Source of the DNA: Fen-1359 sp963710355
Lineage (GTDB): Bacteria; Planctomycetota; Phycisphaerae; Sedimentisphaerales; Anaerobacaceae
DNA length: 64,000 nucleotides
NCBI GenBank assembly: GCA_963710355.1
Contig: CAVPZU010000001.1
Location: 310,001-374,000, forward strand
Direction: 5' to 3'
The translations under genes were made by a program, and so were the position numbers. Shown here in pieces: positions 32,960 to 41,946 of the stretch. The notes below the pieces were generated by a model, which saw only the letters and a list, made by a program, of their open reading frames with translations, had not been told where the DNA came from and made no database searches. Each line of letters begins with the position of its first letter. Position 1 is the stretch's first letter.

Positions 32960-33640
32960 ATGAAGAATAAGGGCATTATAAAAGCAGCTATATTCGACCT
33001 CGATGGTCTTATGCTCGATACGGAAATCGTTTCCTATCAGGGCTGGAAGCAGGCGTGCAGAGATTTCGGGTATATCCTCGATGATAATACATATTATAAG
33101 ATTATCGGCTTGGTTGTCTCTGATATGAAACCGACATTTCAGGAGGCCTTTGGTCCGGATTTTCCATTGGAGCCGGCAAACAAAAAGAGGCTGCAGTTTA
33201 TGTATAAACATTTTGATAAGTTCGGCGTGACTTTTAAACCGGGTTTGCACGAGCTGCTCGACTTTCTTGAAAAAGCGGGTGTTCGCAAGGCTGTTGCTAC
33301 ATCTTCCTGCAGGGAGTCTGCAATGAAAAAGCTTACGGCTGGTCGTATCGTTGATAGATTTCAGGCCATTATTACCGGTGATGATGTTCACAGCGGAAAA
33401 CCCGCCCCCGACATCTTTCTTGCTGCTGCGGAGAGATTAAATGTTCCTGTTGAGCAGTGCCTTGTCTTTGAGGATTCAGAAAATGGTGTCTATGCAGCGC
33501 ATAATGCGGCTATGTCTGTGATTATGGTTCCGGATGTCAAACAGCCGACAAAAGAAGTTGCTGCTCTCGCTTACAGGATATTTCCTTCTTTGTCTGATGC
33601 AATACCTTTTTTGCAGCAGCTTTTTAATCTAAAATCCTGA
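32960..33640 (+). CDS. HAD-superfamily phosphatase/phosphomutase
   Basis: A 226-residue HAD hydrolase of the beta-phosphoglucomutase-like subgroup. Motif I FDLDGLMLDTE (nucleophile D13, acid/base D15), a helical cap, motif II in AVATSSC, motif III Lys in SGKPAPDIFL, and motif IV VFEDSENGV. The substrate is probably a small sugar phosphate and cannot be narrowed further. ATG 32960 (MKNKGIIKAAIFDLDG) is the usual family start. A single gene between the pilus terminator and a convergent AsmA-like gene. Confidence 0.9.
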   Translation: MKNKGIIKAAIFDLDGLMLDTEIVSYQGWKQACRDFGYILDDNTYYKIIGLVVSDMKPTFQEAFGPDFPLEPANKKRLQFMYKHFDKFGVTFKPGLHELLDFLEKAGVRKAVATSSCRESAMKKLTAGRIVDRFQAIITGDDVHSGKPAPDIFLAAAERLNVPVEQCLVFEDSENGVYAAHNAAMSVIMVPDVKQPTKEVAALAYRIFPSLSDAIPFLQQLFNLKS

Positions 33641-33668
33641 TAATTTTTTGGGCTAACTTCAGGAAATT

Positions 33669-36665
33669 TTATTTTTTGGTGTTTTTTTCTTTTGTTCCGA
33701 ACAATCCCATTGTTTCCCTGATTACAGGAAAAGGGACAATCTCGAGCTTCGGGTCATTTACATTGCCTTTGACTTTAATCTGCACAATTCCCTGCCAGAG
33801 GCCTTCAGTGAGCGTTTGCAGCGGTCCCGGGCCTCCGCCGGCAGGACGACGACCGCGGGCATTAAGCAGTAAATCTATATTCATACTTTTAAGCTCCAGT
33901 GTGCCGTCCCCTTCAAAGGCTGTAGCTGTGCCGGATAAGTCAACATTCAGCAGCAGTTTATCACCCCTTAAATACGAATCGACCGCCATTTGTTCAAATG
34001 TAAAGTCTCTCGGCTCGGTAAGTTGCAAAATGTTCAGCAGTTTGCCAATGAGGGATACTTTGCCGACTTCCATATTTTTGATCTTCAGCCTGCACCTTCC
34101 TATGCTGTTGCTTTCCTCGCTAATCTGACCGAGGATGCTTAATGAAGCGTTCATTTTGCCGCTGGTTTTGTCGCTGCCGTTTCCCTTCTTTTCCGATAAA
34201 GCAACAGTGGTGTTTGCATCGGCTCCGCCGCTAACGGCATCTGAGAGAAATCTCTGTAAATCAATTCCATCAAAGCCGAAATCCAGCAGATATGACATCT
34301 TTTCGTCCTTTTCATTGAGTTCAAGTTTGCCGGTCATTTTCCCGCCGTAGCAATCAGCCGTAAGGTTGTTGCTGTACCACCTTTTATCCTGACGATAATA
34401 TACAATGTCCGCATTGAGGCCTGTAAGAAGTTTTTCCCCGACCCTGAGACTGACATCCTGTGCCTTGATTTTACCGTCGCTGAAACCTTCCCCGCTTTTG
34501 TACAAACTTTGAACCGCCAGTTGGCCCTGCAGTTCCGTCAGCTTTGTCTCTGTCTCGAAATTGCATCGATTAAGATTGATTGTTCCGGCAGCTTCAATGT
34601 ATCTGTTCCCGTCGTTCGAATCGGAGATTTTCAGCCGGTCAAGGTTAAGGTCAAAAAATCCCGTCGGCTTGAGCTTGAAATACAGAGATTGAATTTTTTG
34701 CGGTAGTATCGCTCCCAGTCGTTCATCGAGAGCAATGTTATTAGCTTCGAGATGTAGAACGGCGCTATCGAATTTATTGTCGTATGTTTTTATTTCGCCG
34801 TCGATTTTTATCAGCGACTTTGCAGATGCCAATGCCTTTAATTTTTCCAGCCTGATACGGTCATTTTGCATCAAGATATTGCCGCCTACCTCTCTAAATT
34901 GAAAGGGGAGTTTGCCAAACTCAAAGCTGTTGTTCAGGCAATCAATTTTTATATCATAGTCGCATTGATTGTCCCCAAAATCCTTTTTGAAACGCCCCAG
35001 GAGGTTTATACGGCCTCCCAGCCGAAGGTTGTCGACAATTGCGGGTTTTTTTATCCGGATAAGCTGTGAAAGGTCGGCCCAGGCTATCTGCTGCAGGACG
35101 GAGTTCGGCTCGATGTTCTCTGCCTTCAGATTAATATCAAAGGCAGCCCTGTTTGGTTCTTCTGCCTCTATTTTGCCGTCGATAGTTATCTTTTCTGTCC
35201 CGTTTGTTGAAACTAATTGCGACAGTTCTGCCTGTCCCTGTTTGAAAGCCAGGCTGCCGGTTATGTTCTTCAATGGGTATGCAAGCTTTTTCCAGACAGC
35301 CTGACAATTTTTGGCTGTCACTTGCAGTATGCCGGTATTCTTTGTTGCAGATTCTTTGGCAAAAGTATAATTTATTGAAACCGTCCCTGTGGGTGAGAAA
35401 TCATCCCATATTTTTCTCTCGCCGGCGTCAAGCGTCGAGTATACATCCTTATCGAGCAGGATACTGTCGCTTGTAATATTGATTTGATATTTGTTTTCTT
35501 CCCTGAAGTCTTTTGTCCAGCCGTTTATAAAAATTACCGAATCTTTGTGCCTGCCTTGCAGATTCTTCAAATCGGCACTTGTTTCTGTGACGTCAATGTT
35601 CCCTGAAAGAGCCTCGATTGGATATTCAAAACTCTTGTCGCAAAAGAAAATGTCTTTGCAGTAAACTTTGCCGATTATTTTGCCCTCCTTTATTTTATAT
35701 AAATTACCTGTTATGCGAAATTCTGCGTCGAGCCGGCCTTTCACCCGCGACCTGTCGAGAAAAGTCTGAAATCTCTCTCCCAATGCCGGCTCGGTGGAAA
35801 AAGACCTGATTTTTGCGAAATGTTCCGCAAAAATCGCCTGCCCGCTTTTAAGGCCATTAACATCGCAGGTTAAGATATAGTTATAGTCCTGCTGATAGTT
35901 CAGAACGGCTTTAATTTTGTCGGCCTGCAATAGCTTGTCTTCTTCGGAATCTGTCGGCTGGGCAGAGCCTTTGATTTCGATTTTACCCTGCCGGATTGTC
36001 CCGTCTAATTTAATTGCGCCGAGATTTGACCATTGTTTTGTTGTCAGCTCGAAATTAAAAACCTTTTCGCCTTTGCGCAAAATCTTGCTGATTGGTTCTT
36101 TTTGCGGCATCAGCCTGACCTGAAACGGTATTTCCGCGATAATGTTTTTGTTATTCCCAATGAGCCTGCTGTATAAAAATGTTCCGTTGTTTAGATAAAT
36201 TGTCGGTATTTCATCGAGCCCGGCTTTTGGCGTTTTTTCAAATACCGGCAGATTCCACCTTCCGTTATTACTGTCGTAAACGGCATTGAGCGTAAAATCG
36301 CTGATAATGATTATTTTCAGGCGAGGCCTCAATAAAAGTAGACTTCCCGGACTGAGAATTACTCTGGTTTTTTTTGCTTTTAAGATTGTTTCGTCGTATT
36401 GGTCTTCTCTATCAGGTCCGATTGTAAGGGCGTCGATTTCCACAGAACCGTCGAGTTTAAGATGCATTGCGTCGGCTGTGATTTTAGTTCCTGTTTTTCT
36501 GCCGAGGTTTTCCAGTGCCGCCTTACAAAAATACCTCGATGCAACAACAAACAGTATCCAAAGAAGAGCTGCTGCAAACAGGACCTCTATCCATAACCGG
36601 AAAAGTATTTTCGGGATATTCTTTATTTTTTTTGCCGTTATTTCTTTTTTGGACTCATCCGCCAT
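33669..36665 (-). CDS. AsmA-like inner-membrane-anchored protein
   Basis: A 998-residue protein with one N-terminal membrane helix (FRLWIEVLFAAALLWILFVVAS) and a very long periplasmic beta-strand-rich body with the repeat character of AsmA/TamB-like bridge proteins (for example VEIDALTIGP, AALRIKIDGEIKTYD-like strands, and a C-terminal GTLELKSMNIDLLLNARG followed by KVKGNVNDPKLEIVPF). Members of this group are thought to carry phospholipids between the membranes. ATG 36665 is preferred to the TTG at 36680. It lies next to purD on the same strand but is not functionally related. Identity to AsmA is by pattern, not by a single motif. Confidence 0.72.
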   Translation of the reverse strand: MADESKKEITAKKIKNIPKILFRLWIEVLFAAALLWILFVVASRYFCKAALENLGRKTGTKITADAMHLKLDGSVEIDALTIGPDREDQYDETILKAKKTRVILSPGSLLLLRPRLKIIIISDFTLNAVYDSNNGRWNLPVFEKTPKAGLDEIPTIYLNNGTFLYSRLIGNNKNIIAEIPFQVRLMPQKEPISKILRKGEKVFNFELTTKQWSNLGAIKLDGTIRQGKIEIKGSAQPTDSEEDKLLQADKIKAVLNYQQDYNYILTCDVNGLKSGQAIFAEHFAKIRSFSTEPALGERFQTFLDRSRVKGRLDAEFRITGNLYKIKEGKIIGKVYCKDIFFCDKSFEYPIEALSGNIDVTETSADLKNLQGRHKDSVIFINGWTKDFREENKYQINITSDSILLDKDVYSTLDAGERKIWDDFSPTGTVSINYTFAKESATKNTGILQVTAKNCQAVWKKLAYPLKNITGSLAFKQGQAELSQLVSTNGTEKITIDGKIEAEEPNRAAFDINLKAENIEPNSVLQQIAWADLSQLIRIKKPAIVDNLRLGGRINLLGRFKKDFGDNQCDYDIKIDCLNNSFEFGKLPFQFREVGGNILMQNDRIRLEKLKALASAKSLIKIDGEIKTYDNKFDSAVLHLEANNIALDERLGAILPQKIQSLYFKLKPTGFFDLNLDRLKISDSNDGNRYIEAAGTINLNRCNFETETKLTELQGQLAVQSLYKSGEGFSDGKIKAQDVSLRVGEKLLTGLNADIVYYRQDKRWYSNNLTADCYGGKMTGKLELNEKDEKMSYLLDFGFDGIDLQRFLSDAVSGGADANTTVALSEKKGNGSDKTSGKMNASLSILGQISEESNSIGRCRLKIKNMEVGKVSLIGKLLNILQLTEPRDFTFEQMAVDSYLRGDKLLLNVDLSGTATAFEGDGTLELKSMNIDLLLNARGRRPAGGGPGPLQTLTEGLWQGIVQIKVKGNVNDPKLEIVPFPVIRETMGLFGTKEKNTKK

Positions 36666-36757
36666 CGTTTTATTGAGCAACCTTTTTCACTTCCGGAATT
36701 TGTTTTTTATTTCCTGCTGCCGGCTGCATAGCAGGTCTGGACCGAACTGCGGAAATC

Positions 36758-38029
36758 TTATTTTTTTATCGCCTTGTCCGCGATGTCCCGCCGCCAGTAT
36801 GCCCCGTCAAATTTGATTATCTCTACTGCCTGATAAGCCCTCGCTTTCGCTGCTGCAATCGTATCGCCCAAAGCTGTCACCCCGATAACCCTTCCTCCGT
36901 TAGTGACAATATCCCCATTTTTTTTTGCAGTGCCGGCGTGGAATACCATAACGTCGTCTGATTTGCCTGCCTCATCCAGTCCGGTAATTATTTTTCCTTT
37001 TTCGTAATCGCCCGGATAGCCCTTCGATGCCATCACCACGCAGACAGCAGGCCGACTGTCCCAGTCCAATGTAACTTCATCGAGCTTGCCGTCGCAGACC
37101 GCAAGCAGGACTTTCAGCAGGTCGTTTTTTAACCGCATCAGTATCGGCTGGGTCTCAGGGTCGCCGAATCGCACATTAAATTCCAGAACACGGGGCCCGC
37201 CTGCTGTAATCATTAAGCCTGCGTATAAGACTCCTTTGTAGGGCGTTTCATTGCGGTTCATTGCATCGACTATCGGCACGAGAATTTCCCGTGAAATCTG
37301 CTCCATCAATTTATCCGTCACTACAGGAGCGGGGCTGTATGCCCCCATTCCGCCGGTATTTGGCCCGGTGTCGCCGTCGCCGATAGGTTTGTGGTCCTGC
37401 GACGACTCCATTACATAAATATTAGCTCCATCCACGAATGCCAGAATAGAGGCCTCTTCGCCGAGCAATTTGTCCTCAACGACAATTCTGCTGCCCGCAT
37501 CACCAAATATTCTCTGCACCATTATTTTTTCCGCAGCGAGGATTCCGTCCGCAGGGTCGTTGCAGACAAACACTCCCTTGCCTTTTGCCAGTCCCGCAGC
37601 CTTTACTACAATTGCCTCATCTCTGCTGGCGATATATTTTTTTGCATCTTTGAAATTGTCGAATATCTTGCCTTCCGCTGTTGAGATTGCCGCCGACCGC
37701 ATAAGCTGTTTTGAAAAGGCCTTGTCCGATTCTAATTGTGCCGCTGCGGCTGTAGGCCCAAACGCCTTTATCCCTGCTGCCTCGAAGGCGTCAACGATTC
37801 CGAGTGCCAACGGCTCTTCAGGTCCGACAACCAAAAGCTCAACTTTTTTCTCTTTCGCAAAAGTAAGCAGTTTGTCTATATCGTTATCTTTAATCGGCAC
37901 ATTTTCGCCGCAGGCCTCTGTTCCGGGGTTGCCGGGAGCAATATAAAGTTTCTCAAGCTCCTTCGATTGCGCAAGCTTCCACGCAATCGCATGCTCACGT
38001 CCGCCGCTTCCGGTTAATAATACTTTCAT
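36758..38029 (-). CDS. purD: Phosphoribosylamine-glycine ligase PurD
   Basis: A 423-residue ATP-grasp enzyme of purine synthesis that joins glycine to phosphoribosylamine. The N-terminal MKVLLTGSGGREHAIAWKLA and YIAPGNPGT, the ATP-grasp loop VVKAAGLAKGKGVFV, GEEASILAFVDG, DGDTGPNTGGMGAYSPAP and EFNVRFGDPETQ are all PurD signatures. Full length, no missing motifs. Transcribed ahead of the AsmA-like gene with a 92-base gap. Confidence 0.97.
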   Translation of the reverse strand: MKVLLTGSGGREHAIAWKLAQSKELEKLYIAPGNPGTEACGENVPIKDNDIDKLLTFAKEKKVELLVVGPEEPLALGIVDAFEAAGIKAFGPTAAAAQLESDKAFSKQLMRSAAISTAEGKIFDNFKDAKKYIASRDEAIVVKAAGLAKGKGVFVCNDPADGILAAEKIMVQRIFGDAGSRIVVEDKLLGEEASILAFVDGANIYVMESSQDHKPIGDGDTGPNTGGMGAYSPAPVVTDKLMEQISREILVPIVDAMNRNETPYKGVLYAGLMITAGGPRVLEFNVRFGDPETQPILMRLKNDLLKVLLAVCDGKLDEVTLDWDSRPAVCVVMASKGYPGDYEKGKIITGLDEAGKSDDVMVFHAGTAKKNGDIVTNGGRVIGVTALGDTIAAAKARAYQAVEIIKFDGAYWRRDIADKAIKK

Positions 38030-38225
38030 TTCTCGCCTCTAATTTCTTCTGGATTCTGGATTCTACATTCTTATTTATATACCATACCCCTATTAATTGC
38101 TCAAGCTTTGTTTGGCGCAAACACCACTACCCCAATAACATATCCTTGTTTTTTTTAGAGAGATAAGGGTTTTTAGGAATACAATGGAATTGCCACAAAA
38201 AACCAAGGAATGCCCGATAATTTGC

Positions 38226-38254
38226 TTGCTTTTTGGATAGCAGAAGTGTATAAT
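38226..38254 (+). promoter_or_regulatory. Promoter for the M64 peptidase gene
   Basis: TTGCTT (38226-38231), a 17-base spacer and a perfect TATAAT (38249-38254), 39 bases before the ATG at 38293. Confidence 0.65.
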
Positions 38255-38292
38255 TACACAAAGGCTGATTTTCTGCTTCGGATAATTTTAAA

Positions 38293-39651
38293 ATGAGAAG
38301 CATACCAAAAACAAAACCAACCAGACTCCGTTACCATATTTTTAACATTTTCCTTTTGTTTCTAAGTTCTCTGCTTTTCGCCGAGCAGGTTGGTGTTGAG
38401 CAGGTCGAAAAGGCCTCTAATTCGATTTCTCAAAACAGAGGGTTGGAATTATACAGTGGTTATTACCAGAAAAATGATGGTCAGGTCGAAGTATATTATG
38501 ACAGTATCGAAGATGGCAAACTTGTTGGAGGAAAAGTGACCCTGGCATTGCCGACGGTTTTGGAGTATCAAAGCATTATTCAGGCTTCCTCTTCGTGGAA
38601 CTGTGAAACTGTTATCAACAACGGCCCTTCGGAAAACCGTATTGACATTGTCGTAGTAGGTGATGGTTATACTCTGTCCGAGCTGAGTAAGTACCAACTA
38701 AACGTCAATAACATTTTAGGCGGGTATTTCTCACAAGAACCCCTTGCTTCTTATGTCAATTTTTTCAATGTTCACAGGGTCGATGTCATCTCCAATGAAT
38801 CTGGTGTTGATGAACCTGACTATGGCATTTATCGCGATACCGCTTTGGATATGACGTATGACTGCAGTGGAACGCCTCGGCTTCTTTGTATTAATACCGC
38901 AAAGGCCTGGAACGCCGCAAGTGTTGCTCCAGATGCAGACCAGATATTAGCATTGGCTAATTCAACCAGATACGGCGGAGCCGGCTATAATAATCTTGCT
39001 ACTATGGCTGGAGATAATAGTGATAGTGTGGAACTTGCCTTGCACGAGTTTGGGCACTCCTTTGGAGGGCTTGCAGATGAATACGAATACGGCGGAAGTG
39101 AAACCTATACAGGTTCCGAGTTTTCGCAAATAAACATTAGCATCTACAATGCTCAGCAGCAGACAAGTTTGCAGACAAAATGGTACAGGTGGCTTGATTT
39201 GACAAACGTTGATACGTATGAGGGCGCAAATTATTGGAGATACGGGATATACAGACCGACATACAATTCAAAAATGCGCTCACTTGACGAGCCTTTTGAG
39301 CAGGTCAATGACGAACAGATTATATTTAGAATATACGAAAACGTTTCCATAATCGATGACTATACGCCTTTGTCGGAAGGACCGATTTCAGGTTATACCG
39401 ATTTCTACGTTGTTCCCGTCGAGCCGACGCCTAATACAATCGACATTCAATGGTATATCGATGATCAGCCTGTCTCTGACGCTAACGCAGCAACCTTCAG
39501 CCCCGATATTTCTACACTGACTGACGGCCTTCATGAAGTTTCGGTTACGGTGACTGATAATACCTCTATGGTCAGAGATGAAATTAAAAGAGCTGCAGCT
39601 AATGACAAAATCGCTGCAATGGCAGATAAACGTTGTCAAGCCAGACTTTAA
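38293..39651 (+). CDS. Secreted M64-type zinc metallopeptidase
   Basis: A 452-residue exported peptidase of the M64 (IgA peptidase-like) family. An N-terminal signal segment (FNIFLLFLSSLLFAEQ) precedes a domain opening RIDIVVVGDGYTLSELSKY, typical of M64, and the zinc site HEFGHSFGGLADEYEY (H251, E252, H255, with a downstream acidic ligand). It would degrade proteins outside the cell. The catalytic region is intact. The frame ends at 39651 and a dockerin-like pair follows in two other frames, so the natural protein is probably about 510 residues with a C-terminal docking tail. Confidence 0.85.
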   Translation: MRSIPKTKPTRLRYHIFNIFLLFLSSLLFAEQVGVEQVEKASNSISQNRGLELYSGYYQKNDGQVEVYYDSIEDGKLVGGKVTLALPTVLEYQSIIQASSSWNCETVINNGPSENRIDIVVVGDGYTLSELSKYQLNVNNILGGYFSQEPLASYVNFFNVHRVDVISNESGVDEPDYGIYRDTALDMTYDCSGTPRLLCINTAKAWNAASVAPDADQILALANSTRYGGAGYNNLATMAGDNSDSVELALHEFGHSFGGLADEYEYGGSETYTGSEFSQINISIYNAQQQTSLQTKWYRWLDLTNVDTYEGANYWRYGIYRPTYNSKMRSLDEPFEQVNDEQIIFRIYENVSIIDDYTPLSEGPISGYTDFYVVPVEPTPNTIDIQWYIDDQPVSDANAATFSPDISTLTDGLHEVSVTVTDNTSMVRDEIKRAAANDKIAAMADKRCQARL

Positions 39652-39824
39652 TCAAGATAATATTGTCGATTTTCTCGACTTTGCAATTCTTGCAAACTAC
39701 TGGTTGGACACATGTTCAGCGCCGGATTGGTGCGGAAGTTCAGAATCTTGACCAAAATGGCGTAGTCAATTTCCGTGACCTTCGGATATTTGTCGGATAC
39801 TGGCTTGAAGTTACTATCCCTTAG
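39629..39824 (+). CDS. Dockerin-like C-terminus of the M64 peptidase (frameshifted)
   Basis: Two frames carry one continuous dockerin-like domain: from 39629, NVVKPDFNQDNIVDFLDFAI and LANYWLDTCSAPDWCGSS; then from about 39747, LDQNGVVNFRDLRIFVGYWLEVTIP to the stop at 39822-39824. The upstream peptidase frame is a third frame, so two small indels (near 39620-39629 and 39743-39747) separate the parts. Each half has a calcium loop like those at 3.9 kb. Confidence 0.65.
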
Positions 39825-39940
39825 GTTTATAAATCTTCCAGATGCGAATCCATTGTTAATGCTTTGAATCGGCCTTGATATGTAAGGCAAAAGCAGGTCT
39901 GTTCTACCAGTCAGCCAATTTTCGTTCCCGAACGACTTAT
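39825..39940. other. Short gap between the M64 gene and sigma factor
   Basis: No gene seen. The sigma factor's region 4 reads in from the other side. Confidence 0.3.
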
Positions 39941-40087
39941 TCAGTGAGCAGCTCGAATTCTTCCATACTTAACAATTGCCGCAGCTTCTGCAGGGCAGTC
40001 AGACTCTATCTGGCGAACCCTTTCTTTTGTCAGGTTCAGTTCCTCGCCGATTTGCTGAAGCGTCTTTTTTTCCTTCTTAATTCTCGA
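39941..40087 (-). CDS. Sigma factor region 4, 3' part after frameshift
   Basis: The frame from 40087 reads SRIKKEKKTLQQIGEELNLT then KERVRQIES and ends ...GRIRAAH at 39941. This is a typical sigma region 4.2 helix-turn-helix (IGEELNLTKERVRQIE) that contacts the -35 box, and it must belong to the sigma factor whose main frame stops a few codons earlier at 40077. Confidence 0.75.
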   Translation of the reverse strand, partial: SRIKKEKKTLQQIGEELNLTKERVRQIESDCPAEAAAIVKYGRIRAAH

Positions 40088-41618
40088 GCCTGAACAATCC
40101 GAAATGGTTCAGGATAATATACTGCTCACGCTCATCAAGATTGTCCCTGATAACCTGCGCCAGACTTTGCCTCGCCTGCTCTATCAGGCCGGAATCGACC
40201 GCCTCGGTAATTCGCCTGTTCTGGTCTATGTCGTCCTGAATAGTCTCCACCTGTGCCGTCGACAGTCTGCCTGCGGCGGATTCCGGCACCTTTCTGGCAA
40301 AATCTTTTGCAATTACCCACGTTGCATAAGTGCTGAACCTGAAGCCTTTTGTGTAGTCAAATTTTTCTATTGCCTGCATCAGCGAAAAAATCCCTTCGCT
40401 TATCAGGTCAGAAAGATTTGTCTGGTCTCTGCTGTGCTTGCGGGCAATGGCGATTACAAAACGCAGGTTTGCCTCGATAATCATTTTTTTGATAAGCTGG
40501 GCCTCTTTGATATGGTTTTCAATTGTATCGAGCTGTCTAGCCGAGATATCGGCAGGCTTTATCCCTGCTCTTTTTGTATTGACCAGATATTTTAAAAAGT
40601 TGTATCTTCGAAACAGTTCCAGTTCGCTTTGCCTGTTCAGAGTCGGTGCATCCTTTAAGTGTTTGGTATATTCCGCAACATTTACTCTGTCAAGTTCTGG
40701 TAAATAATGCCCTTTATACTCTAATTTTTTCCCCAGTATTTTCTCCTCGGCATTGTCCTGCGTAAATTCATCGCTGAATATGTATTCAATTTTTTGGCCG
40801 AGTAATGCCCTTGCCCTTTTCATTTTTATAAGCCGGTATATTGTGCTTTTGCTTCTGCCGAATTTTTCAATCAGGCCTTTGACCTTATTCCCTTCCTTAT
40901 ATTGTTTGTAAATTTCCGCTGCCTGCTCTGCACCGAAATGGGTGCGTCCTTTGCCTACGAAGCAGTCGGGGCGGGCTTGTTCACAGCTTATCAGGGTGTA
41001 TCTGATGGTCTCATGACTTCTGCCGGTCTTTTTTGCTATCTGCTCAATTATCTGATGACGGCTGTTGCCGCCTTTTTTGGCCAACTTTGTTGCCATTCCG
41101 ATTATCTTTCTTTTTTCCCCGGCTGTGAGTCTTTTGAGGCTTCCGGCCTTTTGTGCAAGCGACTGGTTTCTCTGGGTAAATTTGTCCACAGCCGACTGGG
41201 CAAAGCCGAGTTTCTTTTGTCCGCCTTCAAATATGAACTTTTTGGCAACCAGGCCTCTTTTGCGCCAGCGGTTTATAGTCTTTGTGGTGACTGAAAGTTT
41301 GCCGGCAAGCTCCTCTATTGTATAAATCTTTTCTTTCTGCGTGATAACAGGCTCGGCCATCTGGCCGCTCAGTTTTGATATAAAGAGCCGCAGGTCTTCA
41401 GCGAGCTGCTCTCCCTTTATAATCTCTTTGATTGTGCCGGTTTTCGGCTGAAAGCCTGTGATGCGAAAACACACAAAATCGAATGGGTATTCTCTATCTT
41501 TTTCAACTATTTCCAGCAGCTTTTCTGTCTCGGCCAGTTGTTTGCGACGTTTTCCAGCCGGCACAAAACGCATCTGCATTAACAATTGTGCAAGATTCGG
41601 GCTTTGTATCTGACGCAT
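40077..41618 (-). CDS. Large sigma70-type factor with HTH extension
   Basis: 513 residues in this frame (about 560 with the missing region 4). The N-terminal 290 residues carry helix-turn-helix segments: an excisionase/MerR-like YTIEELAGKLSVTTKTINRWRKRGLV (about residues 96-121), SRHQIIEQIAKKTGRSHETIRYTL, and VKGLIEKFGRSKSTIYRLIKMKRAR. The C-terminal half has sigma regions 1.2-2 (SELELFRRYNFLKYLV; LIKKMIIEANLRFVIAIARKH; LISEGIFSLMQAIEKFDYTKGFRFSTYATWVI), the core-binding and -10 recognition parts, then region 3. The frame stops at NHFGLFRLEN, but region 4 continues in the adjacent frame at 40087-39941. A family 1 palindrome is read in frame as ESAAGRLS. Planctomycete genomes contain sigma factors with such extensions; targets are unknown. 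Confidence 0.82.
   Translation of the reverse strand: MRQIQSPNLAQLLMQMRFVPAGKRRKQLAETEKLLEIVEKDREYPFDFVCFRITGFQPKTGTIKEIIKGEQLAEDLRLFISKLSGQMAEPVITQKEKIYTIEELAGKLSVTTKTINRWRKRGLVAKKFIFEGGQKKLGFAQSAVDKFTQRNQSLAQKAGSLKRLTAGEKRKIIGMATKLAKKGGNSRHQIIEQIAKKTGRSHETIRYTLISCEQARPDCFVGKGRTHFGAEQAAEIYKQYKEGNKVKGLIEKFGRSKSTIYRLIKMKRARALLGQKIEYIFSDEFTQDNAEEKILGKKLEYKGHYLPELDRVNVAEYTKHLKDAPTLNRQSELELFRRYNFLKYLVNTKRAGIKPADISARQLDTIENHIKEAQLIKKMIIEANLRFVIAIARKHSRDQTNLSDLISEGIFSLMQAIEKFDYTKGFRFSTYATWVIAKDFARKVPESAAGRLSTAQVETIQDDIDQNRRITEAVDSGLIEQARQSLAQVIRDNLDEREQYIILNHFGLFRLEN
40266..40280. repeat. Palindrome family 1 copy inside the sigma gene
   Basis: TCTGCCTGCGGCGGA, one base from the perfect palindrome, translated in frame as SAAGR in the sigma factor between regions 2 and 3. 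Confidence 0.65.
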
Positions 41619-41946
41619 AAATATATTCCCATTTCAACCAGATGTCCATTTTATCATAAAGCGTGTAAAAACACACCTTCTTTTTGTCTGCCTTGAATGG
41701 AGTCATTTGGTTTGTTTTAACCTTTGTGCAGTATATTTGAATTGTCTGTCTGGAGCGTGGGGATGAAAAATATATTGCTTTTTTGCGCAGATTGCATGAG
41801 TATGGCAACGAAATTTAATATGGGATTGTGAAGTGGAGAATTTTGATTCAGCAAATATGAAAAATAAATGGAGCATCGCATACTAAAGAAACTGCTCTGC
41901 CGGCAGTTTTTTTCATTTTGCGGTTCCTTTCTGAATTGTAGATAAA
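41619..41946. other. Divergent intergenic region, sigma factor and permease
   Basis: About 330 AT-rich bases between the two divergent genes. It must hold promoters for both; no clear sigma70 pair can be fixed on either strand. No gene seen. Confidence 0.3.

Noticed and set aside
32344..32976. 210-codon minus-strand frame opposite pilQ
   Set aside because: Shadow of the secretin gene, crossing the operon terminator; nothing family-like.
41503..41808. 101-codon minus-strand frame before the sigma factor
   Set aside because: Overlaps the sigma N-terminus in another frame and lacks any start signal or recognisable domain.
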